A DNA stretch of 64,000 bases from Pyrrhoderma lamaoense (Eukaryota > Basidiomycota > Agaricomycetes > Hymenochaetales > Hymenochaetaceae): NCBI GenBank assembly GCA_002794735.1, contig NBAZ01000011.1:930001-994000 (forward strand), given 5' to 3'. Each line of letters begins with the position of its first letter. The stretch's first letter is position 1. This document shows, piece after piece, positions 35,154 through 46,727 of the stretch. The translations under genes were made by a program, and so were the position numbers. Below the pieces are notes generated by a model. The model did not search any database. It was not told the origin of the DNA and saw only the letters and a list, made by a program, of their open reading frames with translations.

Positions 35154-35371
35154 CTGAAACAAACTTCCTGATTGAACGTACGTCAAATCTCGGGAGCTGA
35201 ATTTCCAACTCGGTCTATCCCAGTACGGCAAATGCGCTGACTATGGCTGAAGATCAATCCAGGGTTAAAATCTATAAAGTGCGGTCAGAAAGTAGCTGAA
35301 AAGGTAGACCCAGTCCAGTCCATCCCTTTCCCTAGCAAGTCTCTTATACAACCAGAAATAACTCTTTAACC

Positions 35372-36063
35372 ATGTTCGTCGGAAAGACTATTGCTGCTTT
35401 ACTTGCTTTTGGTACATATATTCTGCATACTAACACCCTTGTATGATATCTAATGGATTTCTCAAGGTGTTGCTGCTCAGGCCTCAGTGGTTACAGTTGC
35501 TCTTGGTCCCATTGACGCAAGCGATGGGCAGAGCGAAGGTGAAATTATCGGTGTAGGTGATGAGGGCACCACGTTAATCCTCTCCCAACCTACCAGGTCC
35601 GACTCTGCCAACCCTGGGACATGTATGTGCTCTCTAATCATACTTTTCCTCCAACTTTTTGACAAAAATTGCACGTAGTGACCATGGTACAGGATGCTAC
35701 GCACGTTTCAATTCACCTTGTGGCAACTGGAGACATCACAGAGCAAATTGACGTTGACTGTGGTCTTGATGGTAGTAATGCAGACTGCACTGAAGTATTA
35801 GTCGAAGCTAGTGGCCCTATCACAACCGCCGTTACTTTTGTCACCACTGTCGATGCTGGTTTCCAAACCGTCTCCGTCACATCTGGTACAGCGCCTGCCG
35901 TAACTGATACCCAGACCACAAGTGCAGCTGCGGCTAGTTCCACTCAATCATCTAGCTCTGGCACATCTTCCAGTGATTCATCATCGGGGCAGATCACGGC
36001 ATTATAGTTAGTATGCTGGGTGGATTTGCTCCTTTCTTGCTTGCCTTATTTTTTGGTGTTTGA
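35372..36063 (+). CDS. Small secreted Ser/Thr-rich protein, probably GPI-anchored
   Basis: Three exons, 35372-35411, 35467-35622 and 35679 onward. An N-terminal signal peptide (MFVGKTIAALLAFGVAAQA) is followed by a compact domain of about 110 residues with two Cys, then a Ser/Thr/Ala-rich stalk (AAAASSTQSSSSGTSSSDSS). As read, the protein stops at 36005-36007, giving 174 residues. In the next frame the sequence continues as a hydrophobic tail, SMLGGFAPFLLALFFGV, ending at TGA 36061-36063. That is what a GPI-anchor signal needs, so one base may be missing near 36001-36004. Likely a cell-wall or surface protein; family not recognised. Confidence 0.7.
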
Positions 36064-37719
36064 TTGAATGATTCGATCGCAAAATAAGGGATATGGATAT
36101 AAAATTTCGCATCCAGTGCTAATTTCTTTAATTATATCTGTAATTGGTGATCTGTTAGAACTGATGCATTGTTGTACTTTGTAATGTCGGCTGTATTATT
36201 CTATATATTTTGGATCGGATTTTTTGGAACTATTTTCAAACAAGATATCGGTGACAAAAGCAAGCACTCAATATATATGATTCCCCGCGAAGGTTTACAT
36301 GTAAAACTTCCAATTATTGCCCATCCCCGCTGTTCTTATTTTTGTTCCCACTGGTATTGGTCGGTGCATCATCTGTCGTCTAGGCACAACATGCTAAGCA
36401 GGGGTGCTTCATGAGTTATCTTTAGTTAACGTCTTAGAACCATATGTGTATCACAAAACATGCCATCTTCAATCTTTTGGGCGTCCTTACAGAAATACAC
36501 GAATGGTCAAAGTGATCTGGCTGTTGCTCAATGCATATCATGTATATGATAGTTTAGAAAACTTCTGTCCATCAGATCGTTCCTTTGATCTCGTATTTAA
36601 AACCGAGATTTTATAGCCACTTCGAGCGTGTTTCTCTGTTCCGAGTACTCTTCAAGATTAGTCAAAATCATAAGAGTTTGTTTTGGTTCATCAGATTTAT
36701 GTGTCGACGTTTCAACATCCCGCTTCCATATCGTCTATTTTGGTATGAACAACTAACTCAAAATTCCTTTATACACCTTTTGATTCGATCCAGACGATGA
36801 CACTGGCTTTTCAAAAACACGATCTTTCAAATTACCGGCGCCTGACGTCCAGTGACTATTGGTTACATCCTCTATGTAGGGAGTCTCAGGACGGAAATTA
36901 TATGCGTTCATCCTTTCCTCCACCGGAGAGATTCTCCCACCCTCCTGATCTCAAGTGCAAACCGTTGAGTTAATGACAACAAGCCCGTCAAAACATCTCT
37001 CACACAGTCTAAACAGTGTCAGCTCATATAAATAGAAAAGTGATGATATATATCATATCCTATCAAAGAATTTGTACATATAATAAAGCATAGCTACCCC
37101 TCTTATATATCACGCTGTGATCCCACGTCTTTGTCTTCACTCAATGATCAAGCTACATGATCCTCCGAAAAATAGCTTATTTGCTAACTCTCAATAATAT
37201 TCGAGTTGTAATGAAGCATGCAGAATCACGATCAGCAATGATTCTTCACTCCTCCGTGATTGTTGTAGCCCAAATAGAGATTAAACCCAGCGTTAATTAT
37301 AGTTATTGTGATACTGCTAGTATTAAGAAAATCAACTACGCCTTGTCGAGATTTCTTAACGAATAATCGGCCTTATACTCTCTGTCATATACGGAGTCGA
37401 ACTATTACCGACGCGCTGATGTGGTTATTTTGAGTTGAGCTGACAGCCTTCCTTTGTATGAGCCAAAACAAGGGCGTGAGAGGCATGATACTGGATTCTT
37501 CACTGCTCAAATTCTATACCTATAGGGTCGGCAGTCATAAATAGCACCAAACAGCGCTTATTAACTCAGAGTACGAGCTTTAATAACGCTCTATCAGTGA
37601 AAAAATATAGACAAGGTCGATAAAATGATGAGTTACTTATGAAATTTACCTACATCTTATAGTATCATATTACCTGGGAACTGAAGGATGTAAGTGTTTG
37701 GTTTATAATAGCATATCAG
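36064..37719. other. Mostly gene-free stretch
   Basis: About 1.65 kb of AT-rich sequence without recognisable domains. It should hold the 5' end of the gene to which the exon at 37720-37956 belongs, but I could not find it. Confidence 0.3.
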
Positions 37720-37956
37720 ACTCCTTCATGTTTCGAGTTAGAGCTCGCCTCACAACGAACAGATTACTCACATAATAATAGGAGAAGAGACATTTCTCAG
37801 ATCGCCTTATCCACATTAGAGGCTCATGCTCCAGTTGGACTTTTTACTAAAACTCCATTTGTTAATATCCTCGACTCTCTTATGTTGATGATCGCAAAGC
37901 CAATAGAATCCTCAGCTGTTAGTGCAGGTCACATCTGGTTCCATAAGATATCAAAG
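37720..37956 (+). CDS. Unrecognised internal exon (79 codons)
   Basis: Exon bounded by an ATATCAG acceptor and an AAG/GTAGAT donor, open throughout. It encodes a protein-like stretch including ALSTLEAHAPVGLFTKTPF, VNILDSLMLMIAKPIESS and AGHIWFHKISK. Its family is unknown to me. It lies just upstream of the PxpA-like gene on the same strand, but I have no evidence that it is part of it. Confidence 0.35.
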
Positions 37957-38100
37957 GTAGATACTGTGTGAAAGTTACCAAAGATTACTGAGTTCAGGTT
38001 ACAATCTGCCGACCTATCGGGCCGGGCTAGTCATAAGACACGGACTTTATCCTTATCTTGAACTCACTTCTTCTCAGATAGGAGCGTCTACAGCGCGACG

Positions 38101-39770
38101 ATGGCAATCCAAGCGAGCGTTAACTGTGATATGGGTGAAGTAAGAACGCTTTGGTTGGAAACGTGCATAGCGAATTGTATATTGACACATATTACGTACA
38201 TAGGGATACTCATTGTATGCAATGGTGAATGACCTCATAGCTATTTTGTTACGTACTTTCGAGCACAAATCCAGTAAACTCATTAACAATACGTGTGGGT
38301 ATTCAAGGGAGATGACGAAGCTTTAATGAAAACAATACATCTAGCGAACATTGCGTGTGGTTTTCATGCATCGTAGGCATAACCCTTAGACACAAAAAGT
38401 TGTAATTTCCTGACAAAAATTATATAGCGACTTTATGATTATGAATAAAACTGTGCTACTTGCTAAGGAAAATAATGTTCTCGTTGGGGCACATCCATCT
38501 CTTCCTGACCATCAAGGATTCGGAAGACGCGAGATGGCCATAGAACCAGTAAAGACTTAAAAAAAAACTCATCCCCATCCCTTCTAGATACTTACTATCA
38601 GCAAAGGAAGAACTTGCATCCTGCTTCGTCTATCAAGTCGGAGCACTTTCTGGGTTTTTACGTGTCCATGGGGTCCAGATGAACCATGTCTGTTTCTTCC
38701 CCTCTTTTGGCTGTTATCTCGGTGTAAGTTCTGATAAGGAATTTTTCAACACAAATGTCTAGTTGAAGCCTCATGGTGCAGTATACGGACAAACAGCAAG
38801 GTCAGTTGAGTTGGCCCGATCGGTCGTCGGAGTTGCGAAAGCATTTGGTATCTCTTTCATGGGCCTGGCTGGTACCGCACATCAGATAGCCGCGAAGGAA
38901 CTAGGTGTAAACTTCATTGCTGGTTTGTAATTTCTTATTTTCCTGTTTAATCTAGGGATAGCTCACAAACTTGAGGGTGGTTATATCCGGATTGTATTTG
39001 TATGATATGCATCGCGGGTGGGTCTGGTTTTTCCTTACAGAATGGTTTGCCGATTTGGACTATAGTCCAGAAGGGAAACTGATAATAACAAAGTGCGTGA
39101 TAACTTTTTTCTCTCCCCCCTCCCCTTTTCTTGCGTCAAGGGAAACAAACAAAACTAATAGAGAGTAACCAAACAAACAAACAAATCATAACAATAACAT
39201 CAACAAACCAAATATTCACGCATATGTGTATCTCTTTTGTAGGAAGCATGAACCCCTGAGCTTGGAGGAAGTTGAAAAACGGGTTCAAACCACAATTCCT
39301 TTCCCCTTTCGCGTAAAGAAGGGTACTAACATTGAATTATATTTTTTTAACATATCCTTTCAGGTAAAGCGAATGCTTTCTGATGGGCTGGTCACTACAA
39401 AAAATGGAACTTTGCCGATCGGCGAAGGTGTAAAGGAAATTTCCATTTGTGTTCATTCGGATACTCCCGTGAGTTTATTTCATCATATGCATTCTCTGAC
39501 TGTATGTATCCCTATTCCAAGATAGAGGTCGTCGACAACCTAGGCCTACCTACCCCCCTTTTACCTACCCCTATAGTTAGAAAATCATCTATCTCCTCCC
39601 TCTTTTCCTCCGAACCGCTTGGTTCTATGATCCGTGATACTAACCACTAATTTTTTTTGCTTCCATTGTTATTCTCGTATGAATAACTTCTTCAAAAGGG
39701 TGCGGTTGAGATTGCCAACCTCGTTAAGCGTCTCGTAGACTCAAGTAACGCCAATAACGGGTTCGTCTGA
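38101..39770 (+). CDS. LamB/YcsF family protein (5-oxoprolinase subunit A, PxpA-like)
   Basis: Bacterial PxpA acts with PxpB/C to open 5-oxoproline with ATP; fungi carry stand-alone relatives. The first exon (38101-38139) begins [13 protein letters not shown], the family N-terminus. After an unresolved join, the chain continues [143 protein letters not shown] and a TGA at 39768-39770. Acceptors at about 38438, 38595, 38764, 39040, 39242, 39364 and 39700 keep the frame. Only the second exon (between GE and GDDE) is unclear; it may hide an indel or a tiny exon. No PxpB or PxpC partner is visible in the window. Confidence 0.85.
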
Positions 39771-41572
39771 CCGGTGATGTGTGCAAACAGGGCGACTGAA
39801 TGGATAAGTTGGGTATATTGGGGAGATCTCCTGGAATGAAGGGAATGCATGATGATTGATTGATTGAATGGATGAATAGAATGAGAATATTGTATTGAAC
39901 TGAAATGTACTATTATGAAGATGCCCTATCTGAGCTTTGTGCCACCATCAATCAATCAGACGTATACCTTTTGATTTCTGAAGCGAAAGAGGTATTTTAT
40001 GCTCATAATAAACATGTTGTTATGTTGTATAAGGTTTGACTGTTCCCTGGCATCATTACTTGATCTGAATAGATAATTTTTACTTATTGTTACTTTAAAT
40101 ATCATCTATCACCCATCACCTATCTGATTCAACAGATATTTTTTCGATGAAACCATTCTTAGCGGTCGGCTGTGCTCACGATCCACAATGTTCCTAGTAC
40201 TGTAATTTTATCAGAGGAGTCCACACTAATTCGATTACTGAGAAGGTCTTCTAGTTACTGGGTGTGCAACCCATTGTTTTGTCGTTTTCGACCACGGAGA
40301 TACTGATATTTAGAAGCCATATGCGGCGTTATTTGTAATTCCGGAATCAATTCTTAGCGCTTCCCCTCCTCGAGTCAAGTATTGTCGCTTAGACACTTTG
40401 ATTGTCTTCTCGAGGAAGTAGATGTAAGAACCCATTTTGAGCAGATAATTTTTTATTTCCATACTCATATTTTTAGTGGTTAGGTTTTAGAAAAAGTTCA
40501 GTTGACAAATCAGTAATTAAAAAAAAGGAAGGTGGCTGACACCAGTTCGAGTCACACAGACTCACTCAATTCCAAAACATCAGAAATCAAAAATACTCAA
40601 TTACCTTAGTAACTCACTACTAAGCAGGTATATGACATGAAATCTTAATAATATACCTTTCTATAATTACTTACTTTCTATCTTTAGGTGTGTGCGTAAG
40701 CTGACCGAGAGGGGGAGGGGAGAGGGGTTCACGTACATTTGATCACGAAGCTTATCACAATCCATTTCCTCATTTTTTTTTCTTTGTGATAATCACAATT
40801 GTATTTAACATTCCATCATAAAGTCGTATCAAAAGATTGAGGGTAGGATGAGCGATCTGCATAGCAGCAGGGTCACTGATGCGACTTCTCACCTTAATAT
40901 CAAGTATTGTTTGCGTGCATTGAGAACTAAGCCATCTTTTTTTGTTGTTAAGGATGATGATGATAATAATAATAATAACTATTTTGTTGTTCAAACCTAA
41001 CTAGCTCTGATTTGTTGATATTGATAAGGAAGCCGGTAAATATAACACTTTCATTCCTTCATGTTTATTATTTGATTCCCTCGAGATAGTTCCTTGGAGA
41101 AGTTTTTTAAGCTTGTAAGCTAATCGGAGCATAGTAGATAGTAATTATCCGTTTCATGTGAAAGGCAACACTCAAAAAAACCCTCCCGTGTGAGGGGGCG
41201 GAAGGATTCAATTAATATGTCTACATTATCCAAAGAGAACCACAAATGACGAACTTGCGTTCTATAACTCTCACTTACTTTTCACACAGCGCCTGTTTAT
41301 TGAGTGATAGGAAAAGTACAAATGTGATAAAGCAACTCGAAGATGTAAAGACGCAATCAAGAAGCTACAGCCAGAACCCAATCCCTAGTAAGAGAAAAAT
41401 ATACAAAACTAACATCCTTCCTCATTCACATCAAATTCAAGATTCGCACGAGAGTATCATCTATACATGATAAAGATAGAAACGACATCACCTTAATCTT
41501 AGATGTCGTGATCTTTCTCTTGTCCTTGGCTTTCCCCCAAAAAGCGATGTATACACAGAAGTAAATCACACT
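39771..41572. other. Gene-free stretch
   Basis: About 1.8 kb of AT-rich intergenic DNA between two convergent genes. No coding exon or repeat supported. Confidence 0.4.
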
Positions 41573-43177
41573 TTAGTTCGTGAGATCATCAGTGTGAGCT
41601 GTCGTAGCAAACCCAACACGATTGTTGGTGGTATCAAATACCGAGTAGAAGCGTTCAAGGAAGACGAATCCATCAACGAAGTCGAATCCTTCCCCGCTGG
41701 GTGTACCAAGCTAGATGAAAGGGGAGAGAAAAAAGGTGAGTGATGGTATGAGAAAGGTAACTTCCTTCGCTAAAAAGAGGTCGAGTGTTAAGCGAAGAAT
41801 GTACTTACATCACTGACAACAAGTAATCTATAAAGTTATCAATTAGGTAGGGAAAGTTTAGTTCAGTTGTATCGATAAATCGATACCAAAAATAATCACT
41901 TACATAGCATTCGAAGGAGCACCGATAGCAGTATTCAACGCCCTCGGCCAAGTTTGTGCATTCTTCGTGAACTCAAACGTTGAGCTACCAGCATGCAAGA
42001 ACAAACTCTGGAGGTTCGCATAATTAGCAGCAGAGATCGACAACAATCCCGTGTTCTGATCAAGACTAGACCCAGTAGCCGCCGTGTAGGCATCAAACCC
42101 GTCCGAGGCAAGTAACAACAACGTCGTGCCCGTGTCCACAATCCCAGCCGTGGTAGACAAGATAGTCGTCCCACCGGTACCATACGTAACAGCCTGATCG
42201 ATCCCCCAAAACTCGGAAGCAGGAGAAGTAGAAGTGAGAGGAACGAAGTCGACGTCCGAAGTGATCTTACTACTATCCACACCTCCAAACGTCATCTCTC
42301 CATTCGCGGATACGTCCGTCGTCGTGGGAGCGAAGAATATCCCGAGAACTTCTTCGGTGATTTTACCTTGGGAAAGTAGGTTGTCCGAAACAGTCGGGAC
42401 GAACGCATCCGGATTGTTTTGCAGTGTTCCTTGTGTGAGATCAACTGGACCGACTCCAAGGATACCGTCCACACCATCAAACCCTTGCGATATAATTGCC
42501 ACGCCAATCTGCTGTTGGGTGATAACAAGACTTGGTGAAAGCGTAACAGTATCCGTAACTGAGGCATTTTTTAAAAAACGTATTAGTTAAGATAGCAAGA
42601 ATAGACACGAAGGACAGAGGAGGGGAGAGGAGCACAAGGGAGGTAAACATTATTAGTTTTAAACGAATTAAAAAACTGTATTGAAAAGTATTGGGGCTAT
42701 AAATAGACTTTTGAACTTACATTGCTGACCGATTACAAACCCAGAACCGTATTGTACTTCCATAAGCTGCCCATTCGTCACACTACTACTCGTTTCCGTG
42801 AAAGCTCTTCCGGAGCCTACCCAAGTATTCGAAGAGCCAGTGTCGATGATGAGATCGAATAGCGAAGGAGGTGTACCAACGCCAACGCTCGCTACATACA
42901 GTACAGCTTCGTTGATCACTCCGAACGAGCTTTGTCGTTTGCCCTGTCTCGATGCACCGTTTTGGATGACCTTGGATGCGCGGTCCCGGAGTCCTGCGAC
43001 TCTGGCTCGATCTATCTCGGGGATCGTACTCCCTGAAGACGCATTAATCCTAGCCACAAACGGGAGAGTCGCGCTCGGTTCACGGATCTGGATTATAGGT
43101 CCAGTTCCGGAGGATACAGCTAGCGTAAAAGGGAGTAGGAAACTAGACAGGACAGTGAGGAAGAGTTTGTAGGCCAT
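41573..43177 (-). CDS. Secreted aspartic protease, polyporopepsin-like (peptidase A1)
   Basis: Pepsin-type endopeptidase. Four exons, 43177-42721, 42558-41904, 41827-41809 and 41710-41573, give 422 residues in frame. A signal peptide (MAYKLFLTVLSSFLLPF) is followed by a propeptide of roughly 80 residues with KRQSSFG near its end, then the mature enzyme. The first catalytic site is LIIDTGSSNTWVG, the second GIVDTGTTLLLLASDGF. Typical polyporopepsin blocks are FDGVDGILGVGPVDLT, SEFWGIDQAVTYGT and GFVFLERFYSVFDTTNNRVG. The third exon is only 19 nt. Copies of its first exon and upstream region recur to the right. The start at 43177 is preferred over an upstream in-frame ATG because it begins the signal peptide. 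Confidence 0.93.
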
Positions 43178-44735
43178 AGCTGAGATAGAGATCCAAAAAG
43201 TATCGTGAAAACGGAAAGCGGGGAGACAACGAAGCAAACGAAAGAAAAGGGAAAACTCTCCCCTCTCTTCCTGGTTGCGAAACCTCTTAGGAATAGAGTG
43301 CCTTTTTAAAAGGGAATAAGATTAAATAAAAAGAAAAGAATACAGGAATACAGATAACAGATAGCCACTCCTTCCTTACACACTTTCACATTCATCAACT
43401 TTAAAAAAGAAAACGGGAAAACATCGCAGAGTCTTACAAAGTTCTAAGTTCACACGAGTGGGTAAAGGAAAGAGAGAAAAAAGAAGAAGGCAGCAGTCGT
43501 AAGATAGTAATCAAAGTAACCCATACCCCTCACCTCCCGCTTTAGCTCGAGTGAGAATCCTAGATGATAGATGATCAATGATCAAGGATTCTCCAAGGTT
43601 TCTGCCATCATTCTTAACCTTCTTCTTTTTCTTTCATATACATGTACAGTATGTGGGAAAGAAGAACACTCGCCAAGCTTGTTCTCAGCCCTCTGTACCC
43701 TGGTAGCCTATCACGATCAACAGGATGCATTGGAGAAACTATGGAAGAATAAAGGCGCCCCCGTTAGGAGCTTAAGGGAGAGAAAAAAAAGATGTCGCAA
43801 GTTCGAAGCAAGTTTAACACATAGAGATAGAGAACACGTAGAAACGTTTTGTGAGAAAGTCGATGAGGATATATATATATATATATAGCTTCCCATATCT
43901 CGTATCCTTAATTACCCCAGATAGACGAGTTGTGTGGGGTTAGGTGTGGAATCGCACTTAAGTTAGCCGTTCTCCTACACCATGTTTGTCGAACGAGGTG
44001 AGGTTTTCAGTCAAGTTTTCTTTCAGTTTTGAGTATTGAGTAAAACCAAAAAAAACGCTATTCAAGTTTAGGAACAACCTTTTTCTTCTTGATGGATCGA
44101 AGAATGAGAAAGAAAAAAAATGGAGGCGAGGTCCTCTTGGTACCCTTCCCTTTCCCTCGTTCTCTTCTATTCTCGATGGTGGAAGGAGGATAGGTGATCC
44201 CTTATAGGACTATAAATTTACATATAATATACACGACACTGAAAAAAAAATGATACGAAAATTAGAAGCAAAGAAAGAATGAGTAAACGTGTTTTTTATT
44301 TAAAAATTGACTGACTGGCTAACTAGTACTGACTGATGGATTGATTGACTGATTTGGTATTGGATGGAGATCAAGATCGTCATAAATGTTCAAAGAGAGA
44401 AATCTCGGGGAGCAGTCGTGGGAAAAGCGTTAGTTAAGGAGGGTTGTTCACAGTTCTGGTTCCTGATTATCTATTTACACCGAATTTCTCATAGGGGGCC
44501 TCGGAAGGGAGGAAGGGAGGTTCAAAACCTCAGTTATTTAATTTTACTTCAAGTTGACTAAACATGACCGCATTCTTACTTGATCCATCGAAAAAAGAAG
44601 ACATGAATTGAGGGTTGATGATAAGGTGATAAGAATTGAAGTAAATGAAGTACAATCTATAATAATTATAATAATAATCGCTCCAAGTCTCTTTGATATG
44701 TAACCGCGTTATAGATGATAAGATATTAGATTATA

Positions 44736-44832
44736 CAGGTGGGTATACGAAAGGACGCCATTTGGATATTTTCTCGCTCTGAATATGAGGGAAAACATTC
44801 GCTTATGTACAAGTGCCTGGCCGTATCACTTC
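44736..44832. mobile_element. Small MITE, copy in arm 1
   Basis: Begins CAGGTGGGTATACGAAAGG after a TA, with internal ACATTCGCTTATGTA shared with the copies at 51994 and 60421. The right end (GCCGTATCAC) is a decayed version of the inverted terminus CGTATACCCATCTG. Confidence 0.55.
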
Positions 44833-44974
44833 TTCACTTATCTACTACAAGCATTACTAACTTCCTATAAGTATCATTTCTCTACCTTTTACTCTCTTTC
44901 TTTCCTGTCTCAGGTTTATCTGAGCCGCTATGTAAAACGGGGTTTGACTGATGACAAGACCAAGACTCTGAAAC

Positions 44975-45290
44975 GTTACATCGCTGACCGAATTACAAAC
45001 CCCAAAAGAACCGTGCTAATATTGTTATTATGTACATGTACATTCCATAAGCTACCCATTCATCTGACTAACTACTCTTTTCCGTTAAATGTCCCCCCAC
45101 GCCCAAACATTCCGGAGCGCTACCCAAAGTATTCGAAGGGCCACTGCTAGTATCGATGATGGAAGATCCAAATAACGAAGCAGGCGAACCAACGGCCAAC
45201 GACCAACAGCCAACAGCCAACGCGCTTCGATATTACATTAGAAATACAGCTTCGTTAATCACTTCCGAACGAACTCTGTACTTTTCGTCT
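44975..45290 (-). pseudogene. Truncated, decayed copy of the aspartic-protease first exon
   Basis: Sequence from GCTGACCGAATTACAAACCCC through CATAAGCTACCCATTC, CCGGAGCGCTACCCAAAGTATTCGAAG and AGCTTCGTTAATCACTTCCGAACGA follows 42724-42940 of the intact gene in the same orientation, with many small insertions and substitutions. The rest of the gene is absent; the neighbouring sequence is the MITE-containing block instead of intron 1. Confidence 0.8.
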
Positions 45291-45392
45291 TGTGATAAGC
45301 TTGGTTCCTTCGACCTTACTAAGAATGGTTTGCATTAGTGTGATAGTGTTATCCTTAACCACATCCCATATATCATAGCTATAAGCATAACC

Positions 45393-45420
45393 ATTAAGCA
45401 TAAGCATAAGCATAAGCATA
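45393..45420. repeat. Hexanucleotide microsatellite (CATAAG)n
   Basis: About four and a half tandem copies of a six-base unit, CATAAGCATAAGCATAAG. Confidence 0.8.
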
Positions 45421-45905
45421 TTCAATGATATTGATGAACGTCCGATTTCACCACCACCAATTATCTTTCATACTCCTTATACTTACTCATACTCCACACT
45501 AATCACGACACACGCACACACGCACACACACAACACACACGAACACCGACAACTATCCTGAACCAATCCAAAGTCGTAAGTACCCCACCCCAAAAAAAAA
45601 AAAAAAAAAAATCGCTCTTCAGATTTCTCACGTCATATTCAATTTCTATAATGTTATTTCTATATGTCAATGTTCAACGTCGTGCATAATAACCAAATAA
45701 CTTCTCTCAAACTTACATTAGATGAGAAAGACGAGATTTTGGCATGGTGCTGTTTGTCCGACGTGATTTCGTGACTTCGTGATTCGTGAATAGTTAAGTT
45801 TAATAAGCTTTATTTCGATCGAAACCTTCGTTGTATTTTTTTTTTTTCGTTTTTTCGAGCTTTGATGTTCTGCTTATCTGGTTACGCATGATCTGGTTAC
45901 GTACG

Positions 45906-45964
45906 CATGATATGATATGTTATGATATGATATGATATGATATGATATGATATGATATGATATT
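45906..45964. repeat. Pentanucleotide microsatellite (ATGAT)n
   Basis: About eleven copies of a five-base unit, almost perfect, with one TGTTA interruption near the left end. Confidence 0.9.
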
Positions 45965-46055
45965 TAGAGAAAAAGTAAAAGTAAATCGCTAATTGCTAAT
46001 CGGTAATTGGTGATCGGTAATAGTAATCGTACATCTTCTACGTCGTACAATCGTT

Positions 46056-46079
46056 ACAACAACAACAACAACAACAACG
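46056..46079. repeat. Trinucleotide microsatellite (CAA)n
   Basis: Seven to eight copies of CAA/ACA just downstream of the IQ/BAG gene. Confidence 0.8.
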
Positions 46080-46727
46080 ACCTGTCCTTTTCTTCTAGCG
46101 AAACGAAACAAAAACAAAGCTAAAACGAAAATAAAGCTAAAATGACAACAAAGATATGAGAGATGAGAGGTGTGAGGAGGGGAGTGAGTTCGAACACCCA
46201 CAAAAAAATCAAGTCGTCAAAAAAAGTCAAAGAAAAGAGTCAACGGAAATCTAATCCATCTAATCCATCTTAGCATTCTCAGCCAACGAAAAACAAAAGA
46301 AAAAAATCGAAAATCGAAGAGGTATGTGTGAGTATGTATGTGAGGGGAAGAAGTTGAAAAACAGTATAACAAAAAAAAAGAAGAAGAGTATATGAGAAAA
46401 TCAGAAATCAAAAATCAGAAATAGAATCCGGATGTTCAGGTATCGAATTTAACGACGGAGAACGCGCGACCGGGGAGCGATACATTCCCATCCCCATCCC
46501 TCCCCACCGTCCCCACCGTCCGCGGACTTGGACTTGGGCTTCCAGCCACCGTCATATGCGTATGCGTTCATCGACGTGTCGTAGTGTAGTTGACCTTCTT
46601 CTTCTGTTGCTTTGCTTTTGCTGTGCTGACGTAACACCGCCGACCTCCTATACAGCTTAATCATCTCCGTGCTCGGCGCATTCCCTTCATCCTCCTCTTC
46701 CTCTTCCTCCTCACTTTCTATCCTCGT

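Larger units (their letters stand above)
43240..45290 (+). repeat. Duplicated protease-promoter block, arm 1
   Basis: From about 43440 to 44735 the region upstream of the protease matches, inverted, the segment 51500-50160 (for example GATCAACAGGATGCATTGGAGAAACTATGG at 43714 against its reverse complement at 51174-51203, and GACTGACTGG...GATTGATTGACTG at 44310). From 44736 to 45290 it matches, inverted, 52110-51565, and it ends in a degenerate copy of the protease first exon in the same orientation as the real gene. So a unit (protease exon 1, upstream block, MITE-containing block) was first repeated in tandem. Confidence 0.8.
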
